The translations under genes were made by a program, and so were the position numbers. From positions 1 through 53,750 of the forward strand of contig CAYWMP010000015.1 of NCBI GenBank assembly GCA_964459445.1: DNA of 53,750 nt, read 5' to 3'. Shown one piece after another: positions 35,316 to 43,877 of this stretch. The notes under the pieces were generated by a model, which was not told where the DNA came from, did no database searches, and saw nothing but the letters and a program-made list of their open reading frames with translations. The first letter of the stretch is position 1; each line of letters opens with the position of its first letter. This DNA comes from CAYWMP01 sp964459445 (lineage in GTDB: Bacteria > Desulfobacterota > DSM-4660 > Desulfatiglandales > HGW-15).

Positions 35316-36287
35316 ATGAGTTTAAAACGCATGGCCACGATTATCGGGATTGCCTATGGGGTCATGGCGATAATGCCCCTTTTCGTGGGCAACATCCCTT
35401 TTGTCATGAATATTCTGATTATGTGTCTGATTTGGGCTGTGGTGGCCTCCTGCTGGGATGTCATCATGGGATTTGCCGGCATCTTCTCTTTTGGACAGGT
35501 CGCCTTTTTCGTCATCGGCGCCTATTGTTCCGGTATTCTCGCCATCGATCATCATGTGACTCCGGTTTTGGCCATCCTGATAGCCGGCGTCTTTACGGCG
35601 GGTATGGGTATCCTCGTGGGGCTGCCTTGCCTAAAACTAGCCGGACCCTACATTGCGCTGGTGACCTTTGGCGTGCATATGGCTCTGGAGCCGCTGCTAA
35701 GAAGCGAAATCGGTATCGCTCTGGGAACGGGCGGCTACATTGGCCTCCTGACCATTCCGCCCCTCAAAATTTTCGGCTATACGTTCAGTTCCGCCAATTT
35801 GGTTCCCACCTTCTATCTGACTCTTATATTATCCCTGACTTGCGCTCTCATTATCATGTTTGTGATTAAATCCTACTGGGGTACGGCCTTTCTTGCGCTA
35901 AAGGATTCCCAGGATTTCTCTATGAGTTTGGGCGTCAGCGCTTTTAAATACAAACTGATGGTTTTTGCCCTGACCTCTTTTCTGACCGGTCTCATCGGGG
36001 CATACTACGGTCATTTCGTTGGTGTGCTCTCGGTTCGCATGGTGAGTATGATGTTGTTTGGTACGCTGATGGTCATGATTTTGGTGGGCGGTCTCGGCCA
36101 GTTCCCCGGCGTCATCCTGGGCGCCTTTTTCGTTGTAACGGCTGGAGAACTTATGAATCCGCTGGGCGTCTATCGCGACGTCATCATGGGCGCGTTGGCG
36201 GTGATTTTGGTATTGACGCTTCCAAAGGGCGTCATGGGATTGTTTCTAAAAACGTCGCCCGGTAAGGCAGAAGCATCAAAACTCTGA
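35316..36287 (+). CDS. livM: ABC transporter permease, LivM type
   Basis: A 323-aa permease with about nine helices. The stretch WDVIMGFAGIFSFGQVAFFVIGAYCSG and later SVRMVSMMLFGTLMVMILVGGLGQFPGVILGAFF are LivM hallmarks, and FLALKDSQDFSMSLGVSAFKYKLMVFALTSFLTGLIGAYYGH is the family coupling-loop region. It closes the membrane part of the transporter with LivH. The substrate-binding protein is 105 bp downstream. Confidence 0.92.
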   Translation: MSLKRMATIIGIAYGVMAIMPLFVGNIPFVMNILIMCLIWAVVASCWDVIMGFAGIFSFGQVAFFVIGAYCSGILAIDHHVTPVLAILIAGVFTAGMGILVGLPCLKLAGPYIALVTFGVHMALEPLLRSEIGIALGTGGYIGLLTIPPLKIFGYTFSSANLVPTFYLTLILSLTCALIIMFVIKSYWGTAFLALKDSQDFSMSLGVSAFKYKLMVFALTSFLTGLIGAYYGHFVGVLSVRMVSMMLFGTLMVMILVGGLGQFPGVILGAFFVVTAGELMNPLGVYRDVIMGALAVILVLTLPKGVMGLFLKTSPGKAEASKL

Positions 36288-36392
36288 ATTTCATTCCCTT
36301 TAATCTCGTTTGCTCAGCGAGTTCTATAATTGGCAGGGGGTATCCTATCGATACTCAAACCAGCTTTAACTAATTAAAATGGGAGGTGAAGC

Positions 36393-37613
36393 ATGAAAAA
36401 AATCAGTCTGGTTACATGGGTACTAATGTTCTCTTTGCTTTTTGCGCCCTGGGCCATGGCAGCAGGGACGATCCCGGTCGGAGTTCCTATACCCGAGACC
36501 GGTTGGGCTGCAGGCTCTGGAGAAGACTATTTTAAGGGCATCAAAATGGCCATTGACGAAATCAACGAATCGGGCGGGTTGCTGGGCAAACAGCTTAAGA
36601 TTCTCCGTTTCGATTCCAAAGAGTATGCTCCGGAAGTGGTCATGCAAGCGGCCGATTATCTGTGTGGTCAAAAGAATGTTGCGGCGGTTCATGCCGGTTG
36701 GGCCGGATGGGGCCAGGATGTCCGCGCCTACGGCAAATATGACGCACCTTTTTTTGCTGACGATGGTTCCCAGGCGGCCGTAGATGTTTTTAAGGAGGAT
36801 CCCAAAAAATATTACAACATCTACCAGACCACTGATGTGGGAGTCGAGCAGGCCAAAAGCATGTTTCGGACGTTGATGGCTCTCCCCTATGAATACCCCA
36901 ATAAAAAGGCCGTGATCATCAATACAGATGATTCCTGGGGCGTTGAAGTGGGCGATACCCTAGTCAAAAATTTCGGTAATAAGGGTTGGAAAGTGGCCAA
37001 ACGGGAAACCGTGCCTTTCGGGACCAACGAGTGGGGCACCATTTTGACTCGGATCCGAAGGATCAAACCGGCGCTTATCCATATCGAGATCCCCAGCGGC
37101 CAGGAAAATATCACTTTTGTTCAACAGTTTCTCAAAAAACCCACCAACTCGATCCTGAGCTTGGGCTGGGGCATTACGCCTCGAGAAGTGGTTGAGGCCC
37201 TGGGGACACAAGCCGACGGTATTGTCGGTGAGATGCCCAGCGGTCTACCCGGACCAAAAGCCCCCAACGCCAAGGCCCAGGCATGGAATGACAAGTTCAT
37301 CCGACTCTATAAACATCAGGTCCCGGCCGGCTCCTGGATTGCCTACACCGCTGTAAAGGCTTGGGCCAATGCGGTTGTAAAAGTGGGCGATGCCTATGAC
37401 TTCAAGGCCGTCAACAAATATATCCAGGAAAAGGGTTATGAAGGTGAACTCGGCCTGATCAAATGGGACAAGGAAAATGTCCTTCGCGCACAATCGGCCG
37501 CACCCGTGGTTCACTACCAGGTGCAAGGCGGGGAACTGCAGCCGATTTACACCGATCCGCCGCTTACGCCCTATCCGGGTTCAACATTTAAGGTACCTCG
37601 CTGGATAAAATAG
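36393..37613 (+). CDS. ABC transporter substrate-binding protein, LivK-like
   Basis: A 406-aa periplasmic protein. Residues 1-23 are a Sec signal peptide (KKISLVTWVLMFSLLFAPW, cleavage near AMA-A). The mature part is a type 1 periplasmic binding fold: PVGVPIPETGWAAGSGEDY, KGIKMAIDEINESGGLLGKQL, an ADYLCGQKNVAAVHAGWAG site and INTDDSWGVEVGD in the second lobe. It follows livGFHM on the same strand. Aromatic residues are common around the expected ligand site (HAGWAGWGQDVRAYG), which could suit a bulky or cationic ligand; the true substrate is unknown. Confidence 0.88.
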   Translation: MKKISLVTWVLMFSLLFAPWAMAAGTIPVGVPIPETGWAAGSGEDYFKGIKMAIDEINESGGLLGKQLKILRFDSKEYAPEVVMQAADYLCGQKNVAAVHAGWAGWGQDVRAYGKYDAPFFADDGSQAAVDVFKEDPKKYYNIYQTTDVGVEQAKSMFRTLMALPYEYPNKKAVIINTDDSWGVEVGDTLVKNFGNKGWKVAKRETVPFGTNEWGTILTRIRRIKPALIHIEIPSGQENITFVQQFLKKPTNSILSLGWGITPREVVEALGTQADGIVGEMPSGLPGPKAPNAKAQAWNDKFIRLYKHQVPAGSWIAYTAVKAWANAVVKVGDAYDFKAVNKYIQEKGYEGELGLIKWDKENVLRAQSAAPVVHYQVQGGELQPIYTDPPLTPYPGSTFKVPRWIK

Positions 37614-37626
37614 TAACCCCTTTTTA

Positions 37627-37682
37627 GACAGGATTGACAGGATCTTCAGGATATAAATCCTGTTGATCCTGTTCATCCTGTC
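37627..37682. repeat. CAGGAT hairpin, partial repeat relative
   Basis: Arms of 26 bp (37627-37652 and 37657-37682) built from GACAGGAT-type words pair with about 22 matches around an ATAA loop. It shares the AACAGGATT wording of the 12619 and 42415 elements and lies 13 bp after the substrate-binding protein stop, so it may end or stabilise the liv transcript. The rest of the 324-bp gap to the next gene shows nothing else. Confidence 0.55.
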
Positions 37683-37937
37683 GAAAACTTCCTGCATCCT
37701 GGTCTTCTTCGGTGGATTGTTCCCTGCTGGACGGGTAGCGTGGCCGCTATTGCTACCTCACTTGCGAGTTATGAAAAGGGCAGAAGGTTGTGAGGCCTTT
37801 GAAAAATGTTCGATTTTGTCCAAGGTCAAGGTCGATGAGGATTTTAACCACAGGAATACATGTAGTATTTTGAGGATTAAAATTCGAATCTGAAGCAGAG
37901 ATTGGGCAAAAGAGGGCGTTTTTCAAAGGTCTCGTTG

Positions 37938-38636
37938 TTACCATGGTATTTCCACACCATCATACCGAAGAAAACGCCCGGTATCCTCCATGGTGAATTG
38001 CTCGATCAAGGATCGCATGCCAGCCACGCTTTCCGGCGGCATGAGATTGGTGCCGGTGCCGCCCATTCTCGTTCTTACCCAGCCCGGATGGAGTAGGAGC
38101 AGACCGATCCCCTGGGGTTTGAGCTCAATGGATAGGCCTTTCATGACGGCGTTGAGGGCCGCCTTGCTTGATCTGTAGTAATAGGCGTCAGGGGTTTCTA
38201 TCTCCGCAATGCTGGCCATGTGGGTGCTTATCGTTGTTACCAGAGGATTCTCTCTTCGGGACAGATGTTCCTGAAACGCCTCCGTAAGCCGAACGGCACC
38301 CATGGTATTGACATCGAACGTATAAGCCCAATCATCGTAACGAAAACGCCCTAAACCCATGGGCTCGTATTTCTCAAGATATACGCCTGCATTGTTGATG
38401 AGCAAATCCAGAGATTCGTTCTGCAACTCGACTGCGACGCTGTGAACTTCATCTCGATTCGTGACATCCAGCCTATGGATGTTGATAGTCGGGTGCTCTT
38501 CTGCAAGATCATGGAGGTCCTCTGCCTCCCGTGGATGCCGGCACGTCGCATGGATCCGCCATCCCTCCGAAGCATACTGCCTTACCCACTCAAGTCCCAA
38601 CCCCCTGTTGCTGCCCGTAATCAATACGCTAGACAT
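37938..38636 (-). CDS. SDR-family short-chain dehydrogenase
   Basis: A 232-aa classical-type SDR. The cofactor motif TGSNRGLGLEW is near the N-terminus, NNAGVYLEKYEPMG is the NNAG motif, and the catalytic Ser, Tyr and Lys are in STHMASI and YYYRSSKAALNAV. It resembles the C-factor/sniffer-like SDR subgroup (VLITGSNRGLGLEWVRQ). HPGWVRTRMGG is the common C-terminal cofactor loop. The substrate is unknown. It stands alone between the liv operon, convergent to it, and the restriction-modification pair. Confidence 0.9.
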   Translation of the reverse strand: MSSVLITGSNRGLGLEWVRQYASEGWRIHATCRHPREAEDLHDLAEEHPTINIHRLDVTNRDEVHSVAVELQNESLDLLINNAGVYLEKYEPMGLGRFRYDDWAYTFDVNTMGAVRLTEAFQEHLSRRENPLVTTISTHMASIAEIETPDAYYYRSSKAALNAVMKGLSIELKPQGIGLLLLHPGWVRTRMGGTGTNLMPPESVAGMRSLIEQFTMEDTGRFLRYDGVEIPW

Positions 38637-38745
38637 ATTCTACGCTCCCTAATCATATAGCCTCCTCATGAATCATGGCGTTGTTGCGCTATTATAAAAT
38701 GAAGTTATGAACCTGGAGGTGCGCGTCAAGGCGGGGTAAGAAAAA

Positions 38746-39660
38746 CTATTTCAAAATCTTTCTCGCTGACCTAACCCGATAGAGAGCTGGATCTTCGCAA
38801 ACCCGCATTTGACCGACCCGATCAGTGATCATTTTCTCAAATATCAGTTCCGTTTTGAGGAATAAGTTGCTGCTCTCTGCTTTTAAATTGCGGGCTGCCA
38901 TTCGGCAGTAGTCGGTCTCAATGTCTATTCCAATGCCATTTCTACCGTACCTTAGAGCGGCTATCATTGTTGTACCTGAGCCGCAAAAAGGGTCCAATAC
39001 TGTATCTCCCTGAAAAGAAAACATCCTAATCAGGCGGGTTGCCAGCTCAGAGGGAAAGGGCGCGGGATGTTTCTTTGTAGAAGCACCGGGGATATTCCAA
39101 ATCTGCCTAAACCATGCATCGAAATCCTTTTTTTCGATCTTGCTTTGCTTTCTCTGTTCCTGGGTTGGTTTGCGATAACCTCCCGGTTTTCGTTGCATCA
39201 AAATAAATTCCATATCGTTTTTGATAATAGCATTTGGCTCATAGGGCTTTCCTAAAAACTTTGAGCCATTAGAAACCTCAAAACTTGCATTTGCGATTTT
39301 GTGCCAGATGATGGGATTGAGATTATCAAACCCGATCTTTCTGCAGAGAACACAGATATCTGCATGCAAGGGGAAAACTAAATGACGGCCAAACTTTCTT
39401 CTTGAAACACACACATCCCCGACTACACAGACTAACCTTCCGCCAGGGACCAGAATTCTAAAAACCTCTCGCCAGACCTTTTCTATCTCAGCTAAGAAAT
39501 GTTCATAGTCATCTATATGTCCCAGCTGATCTGGATTTTCGTTATAGCGCTTAAGATTCCAGTAGGGTGGTGATGTAACTACAAGATGAATTGATTCATC
39601 TTCGAGGAAAAATAACTCCCTCGCATCCCCGTTTATCAACCTCTGATAGGTTTGAATCAT
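38746..39660 (-). CDS. DNA methyltransferase (beta class, TSPPYW)
   Basis: A 304-aa DNA amino-methyltransferase. The catalytic motif TSPPYW lies at residues 29-34, before the AdoMet motif LDPFCGSGTTM (about 222-232), the order of beta-class enzymes that make N4-cytosine or N6-adenine. GRNGIGIDIE is the strand next to the AdoMet site. It follows an XhoI-like endonuclease gene by 8 bp, so it should protect the sites cut by that enzyme (CTCGAG if specificity is kept). The GC content of this pair is visibly lower than that of the neighbours, suggesting transfer. Confidence 0.9.
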   Translation of the reverse strand: MIQTYQRLINGDARELFFLEDESIHLVVTSPPYWNLKRYNENPDQLGHIDDYEHFLAEIEKVWREVFRILVPGGRLVCVVGDVCVSRRKFGRHLVFPLHADICVLCRKIGFDNLNPIIWHKIANASFEVSNGSKFLGKPYEPNAIIKNDMEFILMQRKPGGYRKPTQEQRKQSKIEKKDFDAWFRQIWNIPGASTKKHPAPFPSELATRLIRMFSFQGDTVLDPFCGSGTTMIAALRYGRNGIGIDIETDYCRMAARNLKAESSNLFLKTELIFEKMITDRVGQMRVCEDPALYRVRSARKILK

Positions 39661-39668
39661 ATCTATCC

Positions 39669-40394
39669 CTATCTCAAAGCTCTTACATGAGAAACAAGAG
39701 ATTTTGCAAATCTCAGAAACTTTAAATCCTCTGCAGGTTCTTTAAAATTGCCATCCATCCCGTTTTCGCTATCCGATACAATAAATGAAGAGGATGTGTA
39801 ATGTCGTTCGAGAATAAGTTTTCGACAGAACAACTCATAGCGTTTCATATAAGATGCTCCAACAAATTCCGGAAACACCTTGAAATGAGGTTCTCTAACC
39901 CTTACAGGCCTATTTGAGCCTGGGCAGTCTTCAAGCATGAAAAAATAGCCAAGAAATGGTTGAAGCCCTCCATTGAAGGCCTCTTCCCTGAAGGCCGTCC
40001 ATAAATCCAATGCGCTTCCCATAGCCTCTTCAGTCCTGTTATTGAAGTTATTGCCAAATGAAGGCCCGACCTGTGATTTGGCTTCAATGGCAACTACTAA
40101 AAAATCATCCTTAATAACCAACAAATCCCATTCCTTAGTAGGCCTGAAATAACCGGGTAGTTCCAAGGCTTTTTTCCGAAATATATAGTTCTCATTCATT
40201 CCGGCAGATACTATCAGCTCCTGGAATAGCTCTATAAATCCGTCCATTTGAGCTCCACCAGTTACTGCGCTTCTCAAACCAGCATCAGACACGCCTCGTT
40301 TGCTCTGCTTTACTTTCTGTGCTTGCCTTGTAATCCAATAATGAGCAACCGCTTTGGAAATGTAGCTTTCTAGCTTATCCAATCCACCTTCCAT
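39669..40394 (-). CDS. Restriction endonuclease, XhoI/PaeR7I family
   Basis: A 241-aa protein with clear family features of the XhoI/PaeR7I type: LPGYFRPTKEWDLLV, then EAKSQVGPSFGNNFNNRTEE and ALDLWTAFREEAF. The PD-(D/E)xK core is Asp90 and Glu104-x-Lys106. This family cuts CTCGAG. The size is normal, so the gene looks intact. It precedes the methyltransferase by 8 bp with no controller gene between them. The specificity is inferred from the family. Confidence 0.88.
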   Translation of the reverse strand: MEGGLDKLESYISKAVAHYWITRQAQKVKQSKRGVSDAGLRSAVTGGAQMDGFIELFQELIVSAGMNENYIFRKKALELPGYFRPTKEWDLLVIKDDFLVVAIEAKSQVGPSFGNNFNNRTEEAMGSALDLWTAFREEAFNGGLQPFLGYFFMLEDCPGSNRPVRVREPHFKVFPEFVGASYMKRYELFCRKLILERHYTSSSFIVSDSENGMDGNFKEPAEDLKFLRFAKSLVSHVRALR

Positions 40395-40548
40395 TTCTTA
40401 CCCCGGACTGATTTTCATGTTCCTCATATTCTAAGTCCATCAATATGTGCATAAACTTCAGCTACGATCTACCCTCTAGTAAAGACCTTTAACAAAAATA
40501 TCGGCTTCAATTTAGCATTGATATCCCCGACGAGTCTAGGGTGAACAT

Positions 40549-41520
40549 TTAATCGATCGTTTCCAATGTGGTTTGCCTTTGTCGATTGACCGTTAGCTGT
40601 GTGACATCCGGCCGGGCGTAATGACCAGCGGGATCGAAATTCTGCCGTTCTTCCCGGACGCGTTTATGATCGATCTCAGCGACAAGCAGTATCTCCTGTT
40701 CAATAACGGGTTCGATGATCCATTCCCCTTCAGGACCCGCCAAACAGGATCCGCCATTGGCAAGTATTTCGGGGCAATTTAACAGGATTTTTTCCAAATG
40801 AGGCGTATCAGGAGGAAAATCCTCCTTTCTCATATACCCGGAGACAGAAACAACGAATGACCGGGATTCTTTGGCGATGAAACGGGTAATATCCTGTGTG
40901 TTGTGTAAACCCCCAGGCCAGTTGGCAATATGAAGGTCTTCCCCTAGGGCATAGAGTGCCGCGCGGGGTAAAGGCATCCAGTTTTCCCAACAATTAAGCC
41001 CACCCACCGTAAAAGCGCCCAATCTATGGACGCGCAACCCGTACCCATCACCCGGTGACCAGGTTAAACGCTCTTCATAGGTCGGCATAAGTTTTCGATG
41101 AACCGATTCAATGTGCCCCTGCTGATCGATATAAACAAGGGAACAATAAAGGCTGTGCCCCCCGCGGTCTAAGGGCCGTTCTATACAACCCACATATAGA
41201 CTAATCCGTTTATTTGCTGCCGTTTTGCATAGAGAATCGAGATCCCCGGATTCAATCTGAACGGACTGTTTCATATAAAGGGCATGTATCTCTTTTTGTA
41301 CGGGCGAGTTAAAATGGGCCCCATTCGTAAGCTCTATCCAAAAGGGATAGCCCGGCAAAAGGGCTTCGCCAAAAACCACGAGTTGGCATCCCTCTTCCGC
41401 CGCCTTTTCAACATAATCTAGAATTTTTGCAAGCGTCTGTTCTCGATTGAGCCACACCGGCGATATCTGGGCCAGGCCGACCGTCAGGTTGTCAGAAGTG
41501 TCAATCGTCTTTTTCTGCAT
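40549..41520 (-). CDS. Nitrilase (carbon-nitrogen hydrolase)
   Basis: A 323-aa nitrilase-superfamily protein in the branch of true nitrilases. The catalytic triad is Glu52 (VFGEALLPGYPFW), Lys143 (VHRKLMPTYEERLTW) and Cys177 (GGLNCWENWMPL). The length and the RKLMPTYEERL and CWENWMPLPR patterns match EC 3.5.5.1 enzymes that turn nitriles into carboxylic acids and ammonia. It is 89 bp after the gamma-carbonic-anhydrase-like gene on the same strand, likely in one transcript. Confidence 0.92.
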   Translation of the reverse strand: MQKKTIDTSDNLTVGLAQISPVWLNREQTLAKILDYVEKAAEEGCQLVVFGEALLPGYPFWIELTNGAHFNSPVQKEIHALYMKQSVQIESGDLDSLCKTAANKRISLYVGCIERPLDRGGHSLYCSLVYIDQQGHIESVHRKLMPTYEERLTWSPGDGYGLRVHRLGAFTVGGLNCWENWMPLPRAALYALGEDLHIANWPGGLHNTQDITRFIAKESRSFVVSVSGYMRKEDFPPDTPHLEKILLNCPEILANGGSCLAGPEGEWIIEPVIEQEILLVAEIDHKRVREERQNFDPAGHYARPDVTQLTVNRQRQTTLETID

Positions 41521-41609
41521 TATCTCAACCTCCTCCGCATGATTCTCACTCGTTTTGTATCTTCCGTTTCATAATCGTATTCCCTTGTGCACATAGGCAA
41601 TTTGCATTT

Positions 41610-42227
41610 TCAAAGAACCTCATCCTCAAAATGGGCCTCAAACTCCTTGGATCTTATCTCGGCAATCTGTTGGTATCTCAGTTTTTGATCCTTCCATTGA
41701 GCATCCACACCAAATGCGACCGTAGCAAAACCGATCGACTTGATGGCCTCTGCCAAAGATTCTTTTTCGTCCGGGCTGTGCAGTCGAACCGGGTCCCCAA
41801 TGGCGATGCTATTCGGAGGCACAAAAAAATTCTCCGGTACCACCGTATTAGCATGAACCAGCGCTCCAACTGCCACAACTGCGCCCGAATGAACTACCGC
41901 GCCCTGCAATATGGATGCGCCGGCAGCTATGTAGGCACAGGATTCCACTTTGCAGCCCAAAACGGTCGCATGGGGACCCACGAAAACATGATCGCCGATG
42001 ATAACTGGATGGTCCATATCTCCGACCGCTGTTGCCCTGAGCACCGAGTTCTCACAAATAATGGTGCATTCGCCCACCTCGATTATCGATCCTTCGGCAT
42101 CCACTACAGCTCCATACATGATCCGGGATCTGGGACTGACCTTAACATTACCAACAAGTGTTGCGTTGGGCGCTGCAAACACCGTTGAATCCAATTCAGG
42201 TTCTTGGCCCCTGTGTCTTATGATCAT
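41610..42227 (-). CDS. Gamma-carbonic-anhydrase-like hexapeptide protein
   Basis: A 205-aa left-handed beta-helix protein with hexapeptide repeats through residues 15-140 (ATLVGNVKVSPRSRIMYGAVV, then VFVGPHATVLGCKV). Histidines in GDMDHPVIIGDHVFVGPH fit the three zinc ligands of gamma-carbonic anhydrases and of PaaY/CaiE-type proteins. Its reaction is unknown: a thioesterase, carbonic-anhydrase-like or acyl-transferase role are options. It is upstream of nitrilase on the same strand. CaiE-like proteins are linked to carnitine metabolism, a possible tie to quaternary amines, but that is only suggestive. Confidence 0.8.
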   Translation of the reverse strand: MIIRHRGQEPELDSTVFAAPNATLVGNVKVSPRSRIMYGAVVDAEGSIIEVGECTIICENSVLRATAVGDMDHPVIIGDHVFVGPHATVLGCKVESCAYIAAGASILQGAVVHSGAVVAVGALVHANTVVPENFFVPPNSIAIGDPVRLHSPDEKESLAEAIKSIGFATVAFGVDAQWKDQKLRYQQIAEIRSKEFEAHFEDEVL

Positions 42228-42414
42228 ATTTCACTCCTTTCCCGACCCAAGTCTCATACCATTAATTGGGTCAATATACCTTTTTAAAAGGGGAGAAACT
42301 CCGGGTTCAGCTTTCAATTTCATTCGGATGATTTGAATAGGCGGTTGGACGCCCTTGGATGGAATGATGACGAGTGCGGTTTTGTGAGTCTTATTGCTCA
42401 CCGGCGGCAAAATA

Positions 42415-42651
42415 CTTGACGGAATAACAGGATAGATTTGATGTAAATCCAGTTAATCAAATAATGTATCTCAATCCCGCGACGAGATAATGTGGAATAC
42501 CAAAAGCAACCGAAAAAATTATCGGCTATGCTTATTCTGTTTATGATTATTGGCAACATCATCATTGGTTCCAGATCTGGGCCAGGGATCTGAACTAACT
42601 GATCAACACGATAAAAAAACAATCAAGTTAATCCTGTTATCCTGTCAAAAA
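42415..42651. repeat. GGATAACAGGATT inverted-repeat element, copy 2
   Basis: A 237-bp element between the gamma-carbonic-anhydrase-like gene and the homocysteine-methyltransferase-like gene. The left arm CTTGACGGAATAACAGGATA and right arm TAATCCTGTTATCCTGTCAA are inverse copies. It shares both arms and about 60 bp at its right end with the element at 12619-12866. It also holds CAGATCTGGGCCAGGGATCT, recalling the CCCTGGC-type family. Confidence 0.7.
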
Positions 42652-42671
42652 TAGCTGAATTTGCTAGATTT

Positions 42672-43538
42672 TTATTTAAGTGCCTCCGCAACTGCAGAAA
42701 TGTGGGCTGGAGAGGTGCCGCAACAGCCACCAACAAGAGTTGCGCCTTGGCCCAAACATTTCAAGACGCCTTTTGCGAATTCATCTGGACCCATCTTGAA
42801 TATGGTTTCGTCCCCAACCAATTCGGGCGTTCCTGCATTGGGTTGTGCTACGACAGGCAGGGAGGTATTTTTTTTCATCACTGCCACGATTTCGGCCACA
42901 CCGACAGGATCCAAATCACCGCAGTTGGCTCCCACGGCGCTCGCATCGAAATCCGTCAGTTGCTTTGCACATTCTTCGGCCGAATTTCCCATCATGGTTC
43001 GCCCGCCGTTCTTGGTACTTGAAAAAGCAATCGATGCGATAACCGGTAAATCTGAAACTTCTTTACAGGCCCGGAGTGCACAGATGGCCTCAGCCAAATC
43101 GAACATAGTTTCTATTATGAATCCGTCAACCCCTCCTTCAACCAGAATCGAGGCCTGTTCTTTGAATGTCTCATAGGCCTCCGATTCTTTGAGATCCCCC
43201 GAAGGCTCAAAAATCTTGCCCGTAGAACTGATGTCTCCGAGCACATACTGATCTCCGCTAGCAGCCGTTTTGGCGAGCTTGGCGCCTGTCACGTTCACTT
43301 CACGAACATCCACATCGATTTTGTGGGATTCAATGTAGATTCTATTCATCGTAAGCGTATTGGTGATCAGGAGATGGCATCCGCATTGGATATATTTTTT
43401 GTGGACTTCCAGAACACCATCCGGATTGGACATATTGACTTGACCTCCCATGGGCAATCCTGCTGCTGCCAATTGAGTGCCCATTGCGCCGTCAAGCAAG
43501 ATCGGTTCGTCCCTTTTCAATAAATCAGAAAGACTCAT
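42672..43538 (-). CDS. Homocysteine S-methyltransferase-like protein
   Basis: A 288-aa Zn methyltransferase barrel of the homocysteine S-methyltransferase family, equivalent to the N-terminal module of MetH. The start region EPILLDGAMGTQLAAAG, a Cys in AVGANCGDLDP and the CC pair in LVGGCCGTSPAHI give the three zinc ligands. The start is ATG 43538 with GGGAG upstream; a longer start at 43574 is in frame. No corrinoid or pterin module is fused. It may methylate homocysteine from a corrinoid protein, or act as a stand-alone thiol:corrinoid enzyme. Confidence 0.85.
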   Translation of the reverse strand: MSLSDLLKRDEPILLDGAMGTQLAAAGLPMGGQVNMSNPDGVLEVHKKYIQCGCHLLITNTLTMNRIYIESHKIDVDVREVNVTGAKLAKTAASGDQYVLGDISSTGKIFEPSGDLKESEAYETFKEQASILVEGGVDGFIIETMFDLAEAICALRACKEVSDLPVIASIAFSSTKNGGRTMMGNSAEECAKQLTDFDASAVGANCGDLDPVGVAEIVAVMKKNTSLPVVAQPNAGTPELVGDETIFKMGPDEFAKGVLKCLGQGATLVGGCCGTSPAHISAVAEALK

Positions 43539-43715
43539 CGTTTCAACTCCCGGAAAAAAGACGTCTTTGTCCATGATTACGTTACAGTTTGCTTAATTTG
43601 TCAAGGAGAAGTGTTCAACAAGACGAGCATTAATTCGGACAGATGTGATCGAACGTGTGATATGCGTAAGAGACCTTTGAAGAAGCTGTTCGACAACTTT
43701 GACAATAGAGGCTGC

Positions 43716-43870
43716 CTGAAAATGCTCCTCCCGCCGCTTGGCGGGACAAAATCCCGAGAAATGAGGCGTACATAGAAGTACGCCGCAGTGACGAGGGATG
43801 AGGGTAACGCAGCCCTTCGGCTTTACTCAGGGCCGTGAGCCTGTCGAACGGCAGATGGGCGTTTTCAGTC
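43716..43870. repeat. CTGAAAA/TTTTCAG-ended element with hairpins
   Basis: A 155-bp element between two genes on the - strand. CCTGAAAATGCTC at its left and GGGCGTTTTCAG at its right are inverse ends. Inside are TCCCGCC-GCTT-GGCGGGA (43730-43747) and GGCGTAC-ATAGAA-GTACGCC (43766-43785) hairpins. It contains CGTGAGCCTGTCGAACGG, recalling the TTCGACAGGCTCA repeat word seen in many bacterial genomes. No coding potential. Confidence 0.6.
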
Positions 43871-43877
43871 GGTCTCT

